Positions 14,842 through 23,157 of a DNA stretch of 39,334 nucleotides are shown here, one piece after another. The position numbers were made by a program, and so were the translations under genes. The stretch is from Actinoplanes oryzae (GTDB lineage: Bacteria; Actinomycetota; Actinomycetes; Mycobacteriales; Micromonosporaceae), in NCBI RefSeq assembly GCF_030757795.1, contig NZ_JAUQWH010000081.1:1-39334 (forward strand), given 5' to 3'. The notes under the pieces are model-generated. The model worked only from the letters and a program-made list of their open reading frames with translations, was not told where the DNA came from and did no database searches. The number at the start of each line of letters is the position of its first letter. The first letter of the stretch is position 1.

Positions 14842-16116
14842 GTGGTCATCGAGCTCGACGCTCCGGTGGCGGCCGTGGCGTCCCGGCCGCCGCGCCGGAG
14901 CGTGCCGGCCGGCGTCACGCTGATCCTGCTCGCGCTGCTCACCGCGGCCGCCCCGCTGCCCCGGGCGGCCGGACCGGTCGTGGTGCCCGCCCGGCCCGGG
15001 GACACGATGGTCGTCGACGGCGACCGGCTGCACGTGATCGAGGGCGTGCCGGCCCAGGCGGCGACCGAGCTGCACGAGCGGGTGGTCCGGACGTACGCGC
15101 TGCCGCGGGGCCGGCTGCTGGCGCGGACCACGGTGGTCGTGACGGCGTCGGTCTTCGGCATCGTGGCGGCGGGCGGGCTGCTGCTGGTGTCGTACCAGGC
15201 GGACACGCTGGGCTCCGACGCCACCGTCGCCGTCGCCCTGGGCACGCGGCGGACGCGGTGGCAGGTGCCCGCCCGGGTGCTGGCCGTCTCCGCCGACGTC
15301 GCGCTGGTCCGGGAGTACAGGTCGTTCGCGGGCGGGCGCTTGTGGTCGGGCATCGAGCTCGCGACCGGGCGCCGGGTGTGGGCCGTGCGGCAGCCCGTGA
15401 CCGGGAACATCGGGACCGGGGCGCTCGTGGACGGGTTCCCGTCCCGGCTGGTGACGGCGACGGCGCGCGGCGAGCTGACGGTCCGGGACACGACGACCGG
15501 GGCGGTGCTCGCCGCCACCACGGTCGCGGCCCCGGCGAGCTGGTCGCGGCGGGGGCTGACGGTCTGGCCGGTCGGGGACCTCGTGCTGGTCGGGGGGCTG
15601 GGCGGGCTGACCGCGTACGGGCTAAGCGACCTTGCCCCGCGCTGGAGCTCCCCGGCCGACCTCAACGGGCGCCGCGTCCCGCCGGACTGCGCGGGCCAGC
15701 TCTGCCTCGTCGGCTACCAGGGCGGCATCCAGGTGCTCGACCCGGCGACCGGGGCGGCCCGGTGGTCCTCCGGCGGGAGTTCCGTCGGGCCGGCCGGGAC
15801 GTCGCTGCTGGTGGGGGACGCGGCCGGGCTGCGGGCGGCGGACCCGCGTACGGGCGTGTCCCGCGCTGTCTTCCCCGGCTGGCAGCAGGCGGGTGACCCG
15901 CGCCCGGACGGCCGGGTGGTGGCGGTGCACCAGCCGGTCGGCTCCGACTCCGCCCGGTACGCCCTGCTCGACCCGGACTCCGGCGCGATCCGGCTGCTCG
16001 GCACCGCGGACCGCGTCTCGGGGGACTGCCACGCCGGTGCCGGCGCCCTGGTCTGCCGGCGGCTCGACGGCAGCGTGGGCAGCTGGCCGCTGACCGAATT
16101 GTTATCGGGCTTGTAG
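14842..16116 (+). CDS. Membrane-anchored PQQ-like beta-propeller protein, paralogue 3
   Basis: A 424-aa third paralogue: VVIELD at the very N terminus, an arginine-rich turn (SRPPRRSVPAG), one membrane helix (about 19-37, VTLILLALLTAAAPL), then blades ending in TRRTRWQVPA, GRRVWAVRQ, LAPRWSSPA and GAARWSSGG. CX4C is Cys283/Cys288 (DCAGQLC) and CX8C is Cys396/Cys405 (DCHAGAGALVC). It follows paralogue 2 after 10 nt with a poor ribosome site, so its start (GTG 14842) is set by the shared VVIEL motif. The response-regulator gene begins 74 nt downstream with a strong ribosome site of its own. Confidence 0.82.
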   Translation: MVIELDAPVAAVASRPPRRSVPAGVTLILLALLTAAAPLPRAAGPVVVPARPGDTMVVDGDRLHVIEGVPAQAATELHERVVRTYALPRGRLLARTTVVVTASVFGIVAAGGLLLVSYQADTLGSDATVAVALGTRRTRWQVPARVLAVSADVALVREYRSFAGGRLWSGIELATGRRVWAVRQPVTGNIGTGALVDGFPSRLVTATARGELTVRDTTTGAVLAATTVAAPASWSRRGLTVWPVGDLVLVGGLGGLTAYGLSDLAPRWSSPADLNGRRVPPDCAGQLCLVGYQGGIQVLDPATGAARWSSGGSSVGPAGTSLLVGDAAGLRAADPRTGVSRAVFPGWQQAGDPRPDGRVVAVHQPVGSDSARYALLDPDSGAIRLLGTADRVSGDCHAGAGALVCRRLDGSVGSWPLTELLSGL

Positions 16117-16190
16117 CCTGCACTCACGGCCTCTTCACGCGCCGGCGGGAAAGCTGGGCGCGGGCCAGGGAGCTTCGGAGGGACCCGCGG

Positions 16191-16877
16191 GTGCGCGTGC
16201 TGGTGGTGGAAGACGAGCGCAACATGTGCGATGCGATCGCGCGGGGGTTGCGCCGCAAGGGGTTCGCGGTCGACACGGCTTACGACGGCCTGAGCGGCCA
16301 CGAGATGGCCTATGTCACCGACTACGACGTCGTCGTGCTGGACCGGGACCTTCCGGGCATGCACGGCGACGAGATCTGCGCCGCGCTGGCCGCCTCGGAG
16401 GACAACCTGGCCCGGGTGCTGATGCTCACCGCCAGCGCCGCCGTCGCCGACCGCGTCGAGGGCCTCGAGCTGGGGGCGGACGACTACCTGCCCAAGCCGT
16501 TCGCCTTCGAGGAGCTGGTCGCGCGGGTGCAGGCGCTGGGCCGGCGCTCGCCCCGCAAGGTGCCGCCGGTGCTGACGGTGGGCAACCTCACGCTCGACCC
16601 GACCCGCCGGGTGGTGACCCGGGCCGGGAGCACGATCGACCTGACGAACAAGGAGTTCGGCGTCCTGCGCGAGCTGCTCGCCGCCCGTGGCGGGGTGGTC
16701 TCCAGCGAGGAGCTGCTGGAGAAGGTCTGGGACGCCAACACCGATCCGTTCACGACGACCGTCCGGGTGACGATGATGACCCTGCGCAAGAAGGTCGGCG
16801 ACCCGCCGCTCATCGAGACCGTGGTCGGCGCCGGATACCGGGTGCCGGAGCCCGTCGTGGAAGCGCCCGGCGCATGA
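16191..16877 (+). CDS. OmpR-family response regulator
   Basis: A 228-aa two-component regulator. The receiver (residues 1-115) has the acidic pair Glu7/Asp8, the phosphoacceptor Asp51 (VVVLDRDLPG), Thr80 and Lys102 (LPKPF). The DNA-binding winged helix (about 128-220) shows LTNKEFGVLRELLAARGGVVSSEELLEKVWD and VRVTMMTLRKKVGDPP, ending VVGAGYRV. GTG 16191 has GGAGGG at 16177-16182. The stop overlaps the kinase ATG (ATGA), giving coupled translation. The target genes are unknown; the propeller operon directly upstream is a candidate. Confidence 0.95.
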   Translation: MRVLVVEDERNMCDAIARGLRRKGFAVDTAYDGLSGHEMAYVTDYDVVVLDRDLPGMHGDEICAALAASEDNLARVLMLTASAAVADRVEGLELGADDYLPKPFAFEELVARVQALGRRSPRKVPPVLTVGNLTLDPTRRVVTRAGSTIDLTNKEFGVLRELLAARGGVVSSEELLEKVWDANTDPFTTTVRVTMMTLRKKVGDPPLIETVVGAGYRVPEPVVEAPGA

Positions 16878-18094
16878 CTGTCTACGCCTCCAAGCGCGAG
16901 CGGCTCCGGCTGCGGCCCACGCTCCGGCTGCGCCTGACCCTGCTCAACGGCATCCTGCTCATCGGCGCCGGGGCGATCCTGGTGCTGCTGGCCTGGCTCC
17001 TGGTCGGCGACGCGCTCAGCCCGACGGACGAGCTGCGGGCCGGCTCCCAGGTGCTGCTCGCCGACGGCACCCAGCTCGACGCCCGGGTGTGGCAGACCCA
17101 GCTGGTCGAGAGCGCCTCCCAGGAGCTGCTGATCAAGGGCCTGATCGCCCTGGTCGCGATCGGCATCATCGGCATCGCGGGCGCCTACGCCGTCGCCGGC
17201 CGCGCCCTGCGCCCGCTGCACCACGTCACCGCCACCGCCCGCCGCCTCGGCGAGGAGACGCTGGACGAGCGCATCCGCTACGCCGGCGCCGACGACGAGG
17301 TCGCCGAGCTGGCCCGCACCTTCGACGCCATGCTCGACCGGCTGGCGGGCGCCTTCGAGTCGCAGAAGCGCTTCGTCGCCAACGCCTCGCACGAGCTGCG
17401 CACCCCGCTCGCCGTCATGCGTACCGAGATCGACGTGACCCTGAGCGACGACGAGGCCGACGTCGCCGAGTACCGCCGCATGGCCAAGGTCGTCCGCAAC
17501 GCCTCCGAGCGGGCGAACGGGCTGGTCGACGCGCTGCTGGTGCTCGCCCGCAGCGAGGCCCAGTCGGGGCGCCGGCTGGTCCGCAAGGTGCCCGCCGACC
17601 TGTCCACCAGCGTCTACAACGCCCTCTCGGCGGTGAAGACGGAGGCCGAGCGGCTGAAACTGGACGTCACCACGGACCTGCAGCCCGCCCACGTCGTCGG
17701 CGACCCCAGCCTGCTCGACCGCCTCGCGGGCAACCTCATCGAGAACGCCATCCGCTACAACCACCTGATGGGCAAGCTCTGGCTCCGCACGTCGACCGTC
17801 GACGGGCAGGCGCGGCTGGTGGTCGGGAACACGGGTTACGAGGTCGAGCCCAAGGACGTCCCGGGCCTGTTCGAGCCGTTCCGCCGGGGCGGGTGGGAGC
17901 GCACCGGGTCGCGTGGCTCGGGCCTCGGCCTGTCGATCGTCCGGGCGGTGTGCGACGCGCACGGCGGGACGGTGTCGGCGGTCGCCCAGCAGGGTGGCGG
18001 CCTCGAGGTGACCGTGAGCCTGCCGGGGGCCGACACCACGCCGGTCGCGGCGGGGTCGGCCACCGTCCCGCGCGTCAAGAACGCGGCAGCCTAG
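16874..18094 (+). CDS. Sensor histidine kinase partnered with the OmpR-family regulator
   Basis: A 406-aa membrane kinase: helix 1 (about 22-45), a short extracytoplasmic loop of ~40 residues, helix 2 (about 87-108), HAMP (GRALRPLHHVTATARRLGEE), HisKA with phosphorylated His173 (FVANASHELRTPLAVM), and HATPase with NLIENAIRYN (N box) and GSGLGLSIVRAV (G2 box). The G1 box reads VVGNTGYEVEP instead of the classical DxGxG; the Asp-less NTG form is common in this actinobacterial kinase group. The small loop suggests sensing of membrane state or of a partner protein. Its stop TAG shares the palindrome CTAG (18091-18094) with the stop of the opposing DUF2637 gene. Confidence 0.94.
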   Translation: MTVYASKRERLRLRPTLRLRLTLLNGILLIGAGAILVLLAWLLVGDALSPTDELRAGSQVLLADGTQLDARVWQTQLVESASQELLIKGLIALVAIGIIGIAGAYAVAGRALRPLHHVTATARRLGEETLDERIRYAGADDEVAELARTFDAMLDRLAGAFESQKRFVANASHELRTPLAVMRTEIDVTLSDDEADVAEYRRMAKVVRNASERANGLVDALLVLARSEAQSGRRLVRKVPADLSTSVYNALSAVKTEAERLKLDVTTDLQPAHVVGDPSLLDRLAGNLIENAIRYNHLMGKLWLRTSTVDGQARLVVGNTGYEVEPKDVPGLFEPFRRGGWERTGSRGSGLGLSIVRAVCDAHGGTVSAVAQQGGGLEVTVSLPGADTTPVAAGSATVPRVKNAAA

Positions 18095-18900
18095 GCCGCC
18101 AAGGTCAGATCGGTGGCGTCCTCGGCGTCGCGGCGGATCTGGCGCCAGCGGGAGGCGCTGATGCCGAGCTCCTTGGCGAGCTGGGCCTCCGTCACGTCCG
18201 GCTGCGCGGTGCGGATCCTCCGGGCCTCGGCCAGCGTTTCGGCCGGGGTGCGGCGCGGCTTGCCGCCGGCGGCCGCGCTCGCCGTCCGATCGTTTCGCGG
18301 CTTCGTGCGAGGTGCGGGGCGGACGACGCTGTGCACCGCGGTGAGCGAGATGGGCTTCTCCGTGGCCGGCGCCTTCTTCGCGACTGCCTTCTCCGCGGCC
18401 GGTGTCTTTGCGGCCGGCGTCTTTGCGGGCGGCGCGGCGGCAGGCTCTGCTGTGGGCGGTGCGGCGCTGACGGGCACGGCGGTGGCCGGCGCGGCCTCGT
18501 CGCGTTCGAGTGTGGCGATGCGGCCACCCAGCTCGACCAGGCAGATGCTGGCGACCACGATCAGGCCGTCGACCGACAGCGGCAGGAGATAGGGCGACGC
18601 CCCTGTCTCGCCGTAGCGGGCGGCCACGCCGACCATGTGCCAGTAGGAGACCCAGGCCGCGATGCCCGCGATCGTGGCCGTGGCGGCGAAGCGGGCGACG
18701 GCCAGCGACCGGCGGTGCACGGGCACGCGGGAGATCAGCTCGACGGTCAGCAGCAGCGCGAGCGGCGGCCACGCGGCGATGGCCTGGCTGATCGGGTTGT
18801 CGAGCGCGTGCAGGATGTTGGCCATCACGGACGCGGCGACGCCCAGGACGAGCGTGGCGCGCACGGCCCAGCGGACGCGGCGCAGACGCGGGAGGATCAC
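18091..18900 (-). CDS. DUF2637 membrane protein with a C-terminal helix-turn-helix
   Basis: A 269-aa protein with about four membrane helices in the first ~130 residues (including VRATLVLGVAASVMANIL, AWPPLALLLTVELI, IAGIAAWVSYWHMVGVAA, LPLSVDGLIVVASICLVEL), matching the DUF2637 family, best known from actinobacterial conjugative elements and their chromosomal relatives. An Ala/Pro/Lys-rich linker with repeated AAKTPAAKTPAAEK follows, then a basic segment and a C-terminal helix-turn-helix (TEAQLAKELGISASRWRQIRRD). That layout suits a membrane-tethered DNA-binding protein. I chose GTG 18900 because GAAGGAG lies 6 nt upstream; ATG 18942 would add 14 residues without a ribosome site. No transfer genes are nearby. 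Confidence 0.85.
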   Translation of the reverse strand: MILPRLRRVRWAVRATLVLGVAASVMANILHALDNPISQAIAAWPPLALLLTVELISRVPVHRRSLAVARFAATATIAGIAAWVSYWHMVGVAARYGETGASPYLLPLSVDGLIVVASICLVELGGRIATLERDEAAPATAVPVSAAPPTAEPAAAPPAKTPAAKTPAAEKAVAKKAPATEKPISLTAVHSVVRPAPRTKPRNDRTASAAAGGKPRRTPAETLAEARRIRTAQPDVTEAQLAKELGISASRWRQIRRDAEDATDLTLAA

Positions 18901-19050
18901 CGTACGCTCCTTCGGCAGACCGGAATTGGCTCGGCGGCCCATCCTGGCTGCTGGAGGTTGCGGTACGGCATCGACGACCGTGCCCCGGGGCGAACCGCGA
19001 CGGGTTCGTGGCCCACTCGGAACGCAGACGTGATCAAGAGTTACGGCGTG

Positions 19051-19803
19051 TCAGTTTGACGGCTTCTCGATCTGGGCGCGGAGCTTGGTGAACTCGGCCT
19101 GGGCGGTCTTCAGCGACGTGAAGTACCAGATGATGCGGCCCGTGCTGCTCGCGTCCGCCCAGCCGCACATGACCAGGTTGGCGCCGCCGGCCTCGGCCTT
19201 GCCGCACTTGGCGGCGCCGCCGAGCGAGCCCGGGGCCACGTCGGCCACGCCGGTCAGGGGGAGGCCGCCGACCGCGGCGTTGATGAAGGCGGTGGTGAGG
19301 GTGGCGGCCGGGGTGGCGAGGTCGGTGGCGGCCGCGGCGACCAGGACGACGTCGCCCTCGGTGGGGTTGCCGTAGACGCCGCCGACGGTGGCCGCGCCCG
19401 CGGGGACGCCGTCGAGCTTGATGTCGAGGCCGGCGCCGATGCCCACGTAGTCAGGGTCGGTGAGCAGGGGGCGGTCGCCGAGCTCGGCGGGGAGGGCGAC
19501 GGTGGTGCCCGTCTTTGTGGTGGTGGTGCCCTTGCTCGTGGTGCCGGCCTTGACGGGCGAGTCGGTGACGACCTCGCCGTCGGCGTTGATGACGTTGTCA
19601 CCGGCGGCGGGCGGGGCCACGGACGCGGTGGCGGAGGGCGCGGCGGCGGGCGACGGGGAAGTGTGGCCGCGGCCCAGGAGAGCGACCGCGGCGACCACGA
19701 CGAGGATCGCGGCGACCGCGGCGAGGACGATGCGCGGCAGGCGGGGGACGGACCGACGGCGGCGGCCCCGGAAGCGGGGCGGTCGGCTCTCGGTCGTCGT
19801 CAC
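19051..19803 (-). CDS. Single-pass anchored extracytoplasmic protein, function unknown
   Basis: A 250-aa protein. A basic cytosolic N terminus (PRFRGRRRRSVPRLPR) leads into one membrane helix (about 25-43, IVLAAVAAILVVVAAVALL). A low-complexity Ser/Pro/Ala and Thr/Lys linker (including TTSKGTTTTKTGTT) then connects to an extracytoplasmic domain with two cysteines (AAKCGKAEAGG and VMCGWADASS) that could pair, and a C-terminal helix (KTAQAEFTKLRAQIEK). The CGWADASSTGRIIWYF segment resembles many secreted actinobacterial proteins of unknown role. GTG 19803 has no ribosome site and directly follows the palindrome at 19804-19816, so this gene may be tightly regulated. Confidence 0.8.
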   Translation of the reverse strand: MTTTESRPPRFRGRRRRSVPRLPRIVLAAVAAILVVVAAVALLGRGHTSPSPAAAPSATASVAPPAAGDNVINADGEVVTDSPVKAGTTSKGTTTTKTGTTVALPAELGDRPLLTDPDYVGIGAGLDIKLDGVPAGAATVGGVYGNPTEGDVVLVAAAATDLATPAATLTTAFINAAVGGLPLTGVADVAPGSLGGAAKCGKAEAGGANLVMCGWADASSTGRIIWYFTSLKTAQAEFTKLRAQIEKPSN

Positions 19804-19816
19804 GATCTGACAGATC
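19804..19816. promoter_or_regulatory. Perfect 13-bp palindrome GATCTGACAGATC at a start codon
   Basis: GATCTG-A-CAGATC directly abuts GTG 19803 of the minus-strand anchored-protein gene. At that place a bound repressor would block transcription, or an RNA fold would mask the start. The regulator is unknown. Confidence 0.4.
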
Positions 19817-19819
19817 GGG

Positions 19820-19853
19820 CCCCGGGGGCGCCACTTTAGGGTCGCCCCCGGGG
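19820..19853. terminator. Terminator-like hairpin with an 11-bp GC stem after fadB
   Basis: Arms 19820-19830 (CCCCGGGGGCG) and 19843-19853 (CGCCCCCGGGG) pair perfectly around a 12-nt loop, 8 bp past the fadB stop. Read from fadB there is a T-run before the hairpin and none after it, so this is the tail-less kind common in actinobacteria. Confidence 0.6.
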
Positions 19854-19860
19854 AAAAACG

Positions 19861-21927
19861 TCAGACGGGCAGGCTGGCGACGCCCCGCGGGAGGAAGCGC
19901 TTGCCGGTGACCCGCTCGGACGTGCCGCTGCGGTCGAGGTACGGGGACACGCCGCCGAGGTGCAACGGCCAGCCGGCGCCGAGGATCATGCACAGGTCGA
20001 TGTCCTGGACCTCGGCCACCACGCCCTCGTCCAGCATGAGGCGGATCTCCTGGGCGAGGGCGTCGAGCGCCTTCTCGCGTACCTGGTCACCGGTCAGCGG
20101 CGCGGAACCGGCGTCGATGAGCGCGACCACCTCGGGGTTGATCTCGTCGTCGACCATGAGCGGCTTGCCCGCCTCGACGATCTTCGCCAGGTTGGGGGAG
20201 AGGGCGAAGCGGTCGGGGAAGGCCGTGTGCAGCGTCTCGCCGACGTGGGCGGCGACGGCCGGGCCGACGAGCTGGAGCAGCGCGATCGGGCGCATGGGCA
20301 GGCCCAGCGGGTCGAGGGCGGTGTCGACCACCTCGAGCGGGGTGCCGGCGTCGATCGCGCTGAACACCTCGCTGGTGAAGCGGGTGAGCAGGCGGTTGAC
20401 CACGAACGCCGGGGCGTCCTTGACCAGCACGCACGACTTGCGCAGCTCCTTGCCGACCGCGAACGCCGTGGCCAGCGTGGCGTCGTCGGTGCGGCCGCCC
20501 TTGATGATCTCCAGCAGGGGGAGGACGGCGACCGGGTTGAAGAAGTGGAAGCCGACGACCCGCTCCGGGTGCTCGAGGTCGGCGGCCATCTCGGTCACCG
20601 ACAGCGAGGAGGTGTTGGTGGCGAGGATCGTCTCGGGGCCCACGATCTTCTCGATCTCGGCCCAGATCTGCTTCTTGAGGTCGAGGTTCTCGAAGACGGC
20701 CTCGATGACGAAGTCGGCGTCGGCGAAGACGGACTTGTCGACCGAGCCGCTGACCAGGCCGCGGAGCTTGGCCGCCGTGCCCTCGTCGAGCCGCCGCTTG
20801 CTCACCAGCTTGTCGATCTGGCCGCGTACGTAATCGACGCCCTTGTCGACCCGGGCCTGGTCGATGTCGGTCAGCACGACCGGCACCTGCAGGCGACGGG
20901 CGAAGAGCAGCGCCAGCTGGGAGGCCATGAGACCCGCGCCGACGATGCCGACCTTGGTCACCTTGCGGGCCAGGGACTTGTCCGGCACGCCCACCGGGCG
21001 CTTGGCGCGGCGCTGGACGAGGTCGAAGGCGTACAGGCTGGCGCGGGACTCGTCGCCCATGATCAGGTCCGCGAGCGCCTCGGTCTCGGCGGCCGTACCG
21101 TCGGAGAATGAGGCGTCCTTCGCGAGCGCGAGCAGCTCCAGGGCCTTGTTGGCCGAGGGCACCGCGCCGTGCAGCTTCTCGTCGAGCTGCTGCTTGGCGA
21201 AGAAGAGCACGCCCTCCCACATGTCCTTGTCGACCTCGGGGCGCTCGACGGTCACGTCGCCCTTGACGACCCCGGCGGCCCACGCCAGCGAGCTCTCCAG
21301 GAAGTCGGCCGGCTCGAACAGCGCGTCGGCGAGGCCGAACTCGCGGGCCTGCTTCGGCCTGAGCGTCTTCTGGGTGAGCGGGTTCTGCAGGATGACCTGC
21401 GCGGCGCCGGGGACGCCGATCAGGTTGGGGAGCAGCTGGCTGCCGCCCCAGCCGGGGACCAGGCCGATCGCGACCTCGGGCAGGCCGAGCGCGCCCGCGC
21501 CGCCGGACACCGTGCGGTAGTGGCAGTGCAGCGACACCTCGAGCCCGCCGCCGAGCGCCACGCCGTTGATGAAGGCAAATGTCGGAATTTCACTCGACCG
21601 CAGCCGCGCGAAGACGCGATGCCCCAGCTCGCCGAGGGCCACCGCCTGATCGCGGTCGGTAATGAAGGGCATGCCGGTGATGTCGGCACCCACACAGAAG
21701 ATGTACGGCTTCCCGGTGATCGCGATGAACGCCGGATCCGCCTCGGTGGCCTTGGTGATCGCCTCGTCGAGCGACCGCAGGCCGGCCGGTCCGAAGCTGT
21801 TGGGCTTCTTGTGGTCGAAGCCGTTGTCGAGCGTGATCAGGGCGGCGGGCTTGTCGAGCCCGGGCACCCGGACCTCGCGCACGAGGGCGTGGGTGACAAC
21901 CTCGTTGGGGTAGTCGGGCAATGTCAC
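19861..21927 (-). CDS. fadB: Bifunctional enoyl-CoA hydratase / 3-hydroxyacyl-CoA dehydrogenase
   Basis: A 688-aa beta-oxidation enzyme: hydrates trans-2-enoyl-CoA and oxidises the L-3-hydroxyacyl-CoA with NAD+. The N-terminal crotonase domain has the oxyanion region YIFCVGADITGM and both catalytic Glu positions (NGVALGGGLEVSLH and LGLPEVAIGLVPGWGG). The dehydrogenase domain begins at KVGIVGAGLMASQLALLFAR and has ATNTSSLSVTEMA and the catalytic His in GFHFFNPVAVLPLLEI; PAFVVNRLL opens its C-terminal part. Start GTG 21927 overlaps the thiolase stop (GTGA), so the two form a translationally coupled fadA-fadB operon. Confidence 0.95.
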   Translation of the reverse strand: MTLPDYPNEVVTHALVREVRVPGLDKPAALITLDNGFDHKKPNSFGPAGLRSLDEAITKATEADPAFIAITGKPYIFCVGADITGMPFITDRDQAVALGELGHRVFARLRSSEIPTFAFINGVALGGGLEVSLHCHYRTVSGGAGALGLPEVAIGLVPGWGGSQLLPNLIGVPGAAQVILQNPLTQKTLRPKQAREFGLADALFEPADFLESSLAWAAGVVKGDVTVERPEVDKDMWEGVLFFAKQQLDEKLHGAVPSANKALELLALAKDASFSDGTAAETEALADLIMGDESRASLYAFDLVQRRAKRPVGVPDKSLARKVTKVGIVGAGLMASQLALLFARRLQVPVVLTDIDQARVDKGVDYVRGQIDKLVSKRRLDEGTAAKLRGLVSGSVDKSVFADADFVIEAVFENLDLKKQIWAEIEKIVGPETILATNTSSLSVTEMAADLEHPERVVGFHFFNPVAVLPLLEIIKGGRTDDATLATAFAVGKELRKSCVLVKDAPAFVVNRLLTRFTSEVFSAIDAGTPLEVVDTALDPLGLPMRPIALLQLVGPAVAAHVGETLHTAFPDRFALSPNLAKIVEAGKPLMVDDEINPEVVALIDAGSAPLTGDQVREKALDALAQEIRLMLDEGVVAEVQDIDLCMILGAGWPLHLGGVSPYLDRSGTSERVTGKRFLPRGVASLPV

Positions 21928-23120
21928 TTGTCGGCTCCCTCGAAGTGCGGGTTCTCCCAGATCACGGTGCCGCCCATGCCGATGCCGATGCACATGGCGG
22001 TGAGGCCGTAGCGGACCTCGGGGTGCTCGGCGAAGTGGCGGGCCAGCTGGGTCATCAGCCGGACGCCGGAGGACGCGAGCGGGTGGCCCATGGCGATCGC
22101 GCCGCCCCACGGGTTGACCCGGGGGTCGTCGTCCGCGATGCCGAAGTGGTCGAGGAACGCGAGCACCTGCACGGCGAACGCCTCGTTCAGCTCGAACAGG
22201 CCGATGTCATCGATGGTCAGCCCGGCCAGCCGCAGGGCCTTCTCGGTCGACGGGATCGGGCCGTAGCCCATGATCTCCGGCTCGACCCCCACGAAGCCGT
22301 ACGACACCAGCCGCATCGCCACGGGCAGGCCCAGCTCGCGGGCGGTCTCCTCGTCGGCCAGCAGCGCCGCGGTGGCGCCGTCGTTGAGGCCGGCCGCGTT
22401 GCCCGCCGTCACCTTGCCGTGCGGGCGGAACGGCGTCTTGAGCGTGGCCAGCTTCTCCATCGAGGTCTCGCGCGGCGCCTCGTCGACCGTGGCGAGACCC
22501 CAGCCCTGCTCGGTGCTGCGGATCGCGACGGGCACCAGGTCGGGCTGGAACTTCCCGTTCGCGTACGCCTTGGCGGTCTTCTCCTGCGACGCCAGCCCGT
22601 ACGCGTCGGAGCGCTCCTTCGTGATGCCCGGCAGCCGGTCGTGCAGGTTCTCCGCCGTGCTGCCCATGACGAGCGCCGACGGGTCGACCAGCTTCTCGGC
22701 GAGGATGCGCGGGTTCGGGTCGACGCCCTCGCCCATGGGGTGGTGGCCCATGTGCTCGACGCCGCCGGCGATGGCGATGTCGTACGCCCCCATCGCGATG
22801 CCCCCGGCGACATTGGTTACCGCGGTCATGGCGCCGGCGCACATGCGGTCGATGGCGTAACCGGGCACGGACTTGGGCAGGCCGGCCAGCAGCGCGGCGG
22901 TGCGCCCGATGGTCAGGCCCTGGTCGCCGGTCTGCGTGGTGGCCGCGATGGCGACCTCGTCGACCTTCTCGGGCGGGAGCTGCGGATTACGGCGCATCAG
23001 CTCCCGGATGCACCGGATCACCAGATCGTCGGCGCGGGTCTCGGCGTACATGCCGCCGGCCTTGCCGAACGGGGTGCGGACGCCGTCCACGAAGACGACC
23101 TCGCGACTTACTCGGGGCAC
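21924..23120 (-). CDS. fadA: Acetyl-CoA acyltransferase (3-ketoacyl-CoA thiolase)
   Basis: A 398-aa thiolase that cleaves 3-ketoacyl-CoA with CoA, the last step of beta-oxidation. The acyl-accepting Cys94 lies in AIDRMCAGAMTAV; the other catalytic elements are NEAFAVQ, the His in WGGAIAMGHPLASSG and the second Cys in TAMCIGIGMGG. VFVDGVRTPFGK is the usual N terminus. Start GTG 23120 has AAGGAGG six bases upstream, the best ribosome site in the window. It is first in the fadA-fadB operon, and a TTACT-N4-AGTAA palindrome lies just upstream. Confidence 0.96.
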   Translation of the reverse strand: MPRVSREVVFVDGVRTPFGKAGGMYAETRADDLVIRCIRELMRRNPQLPPEKVDEVAIAATTQTGDQGLTIGRTAALLAGLPKSVPGYAIDRMCAGAMTAVTNVAGGIAMGAYDIAIAGGVEHMGHHPMGEGVDPNPRILAEKLVDPSALVMGSTAENLHDRLPGITKERSDAYGLASQEKTAKAYANGKFQPDLVPVAIRSTEQGWGLATVDEAPRETSMEKLATLKTPFRPHGKVTAGNAAGLNDGATAALLADEETARELGLPVAMRLVSYGFVGVEPEIMGYGPIPSTEKALRLAGLTIDDIGLFELNEAFAVQVLAFLDHFGIADDDPRVNPWGGAIAMGHPLASSGVRLMTQLARHFAEHPEVRYGLTAMCIGIGMGGTVIWENPHFEGADK

Positions 23121-23157
23121 AACGAGCCTCCTTGCAGTCTCCTACGACACGGCAATG

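Noticed and set aside
12165..15665. Minus-strand open frame of 1166 codons antisense to the propeller genes
   Set aside because: Same compositional artefact; no domain pattern, no start signal, and the plus-strand propellers show shared motifs and cysteines.
16484..18772. Minus-strand open frame of 762 codons across the two-component system
   Set aside because: Antisense shadow of the response regulator and kinase genes; its translation has no recognisable domain.
18091..18900. Integrated conjugative element suggested by DUF2637
   Set aside because: No integrase, tra/ftsK-type gene, attachment-site repeats or tRNA is visible around it.
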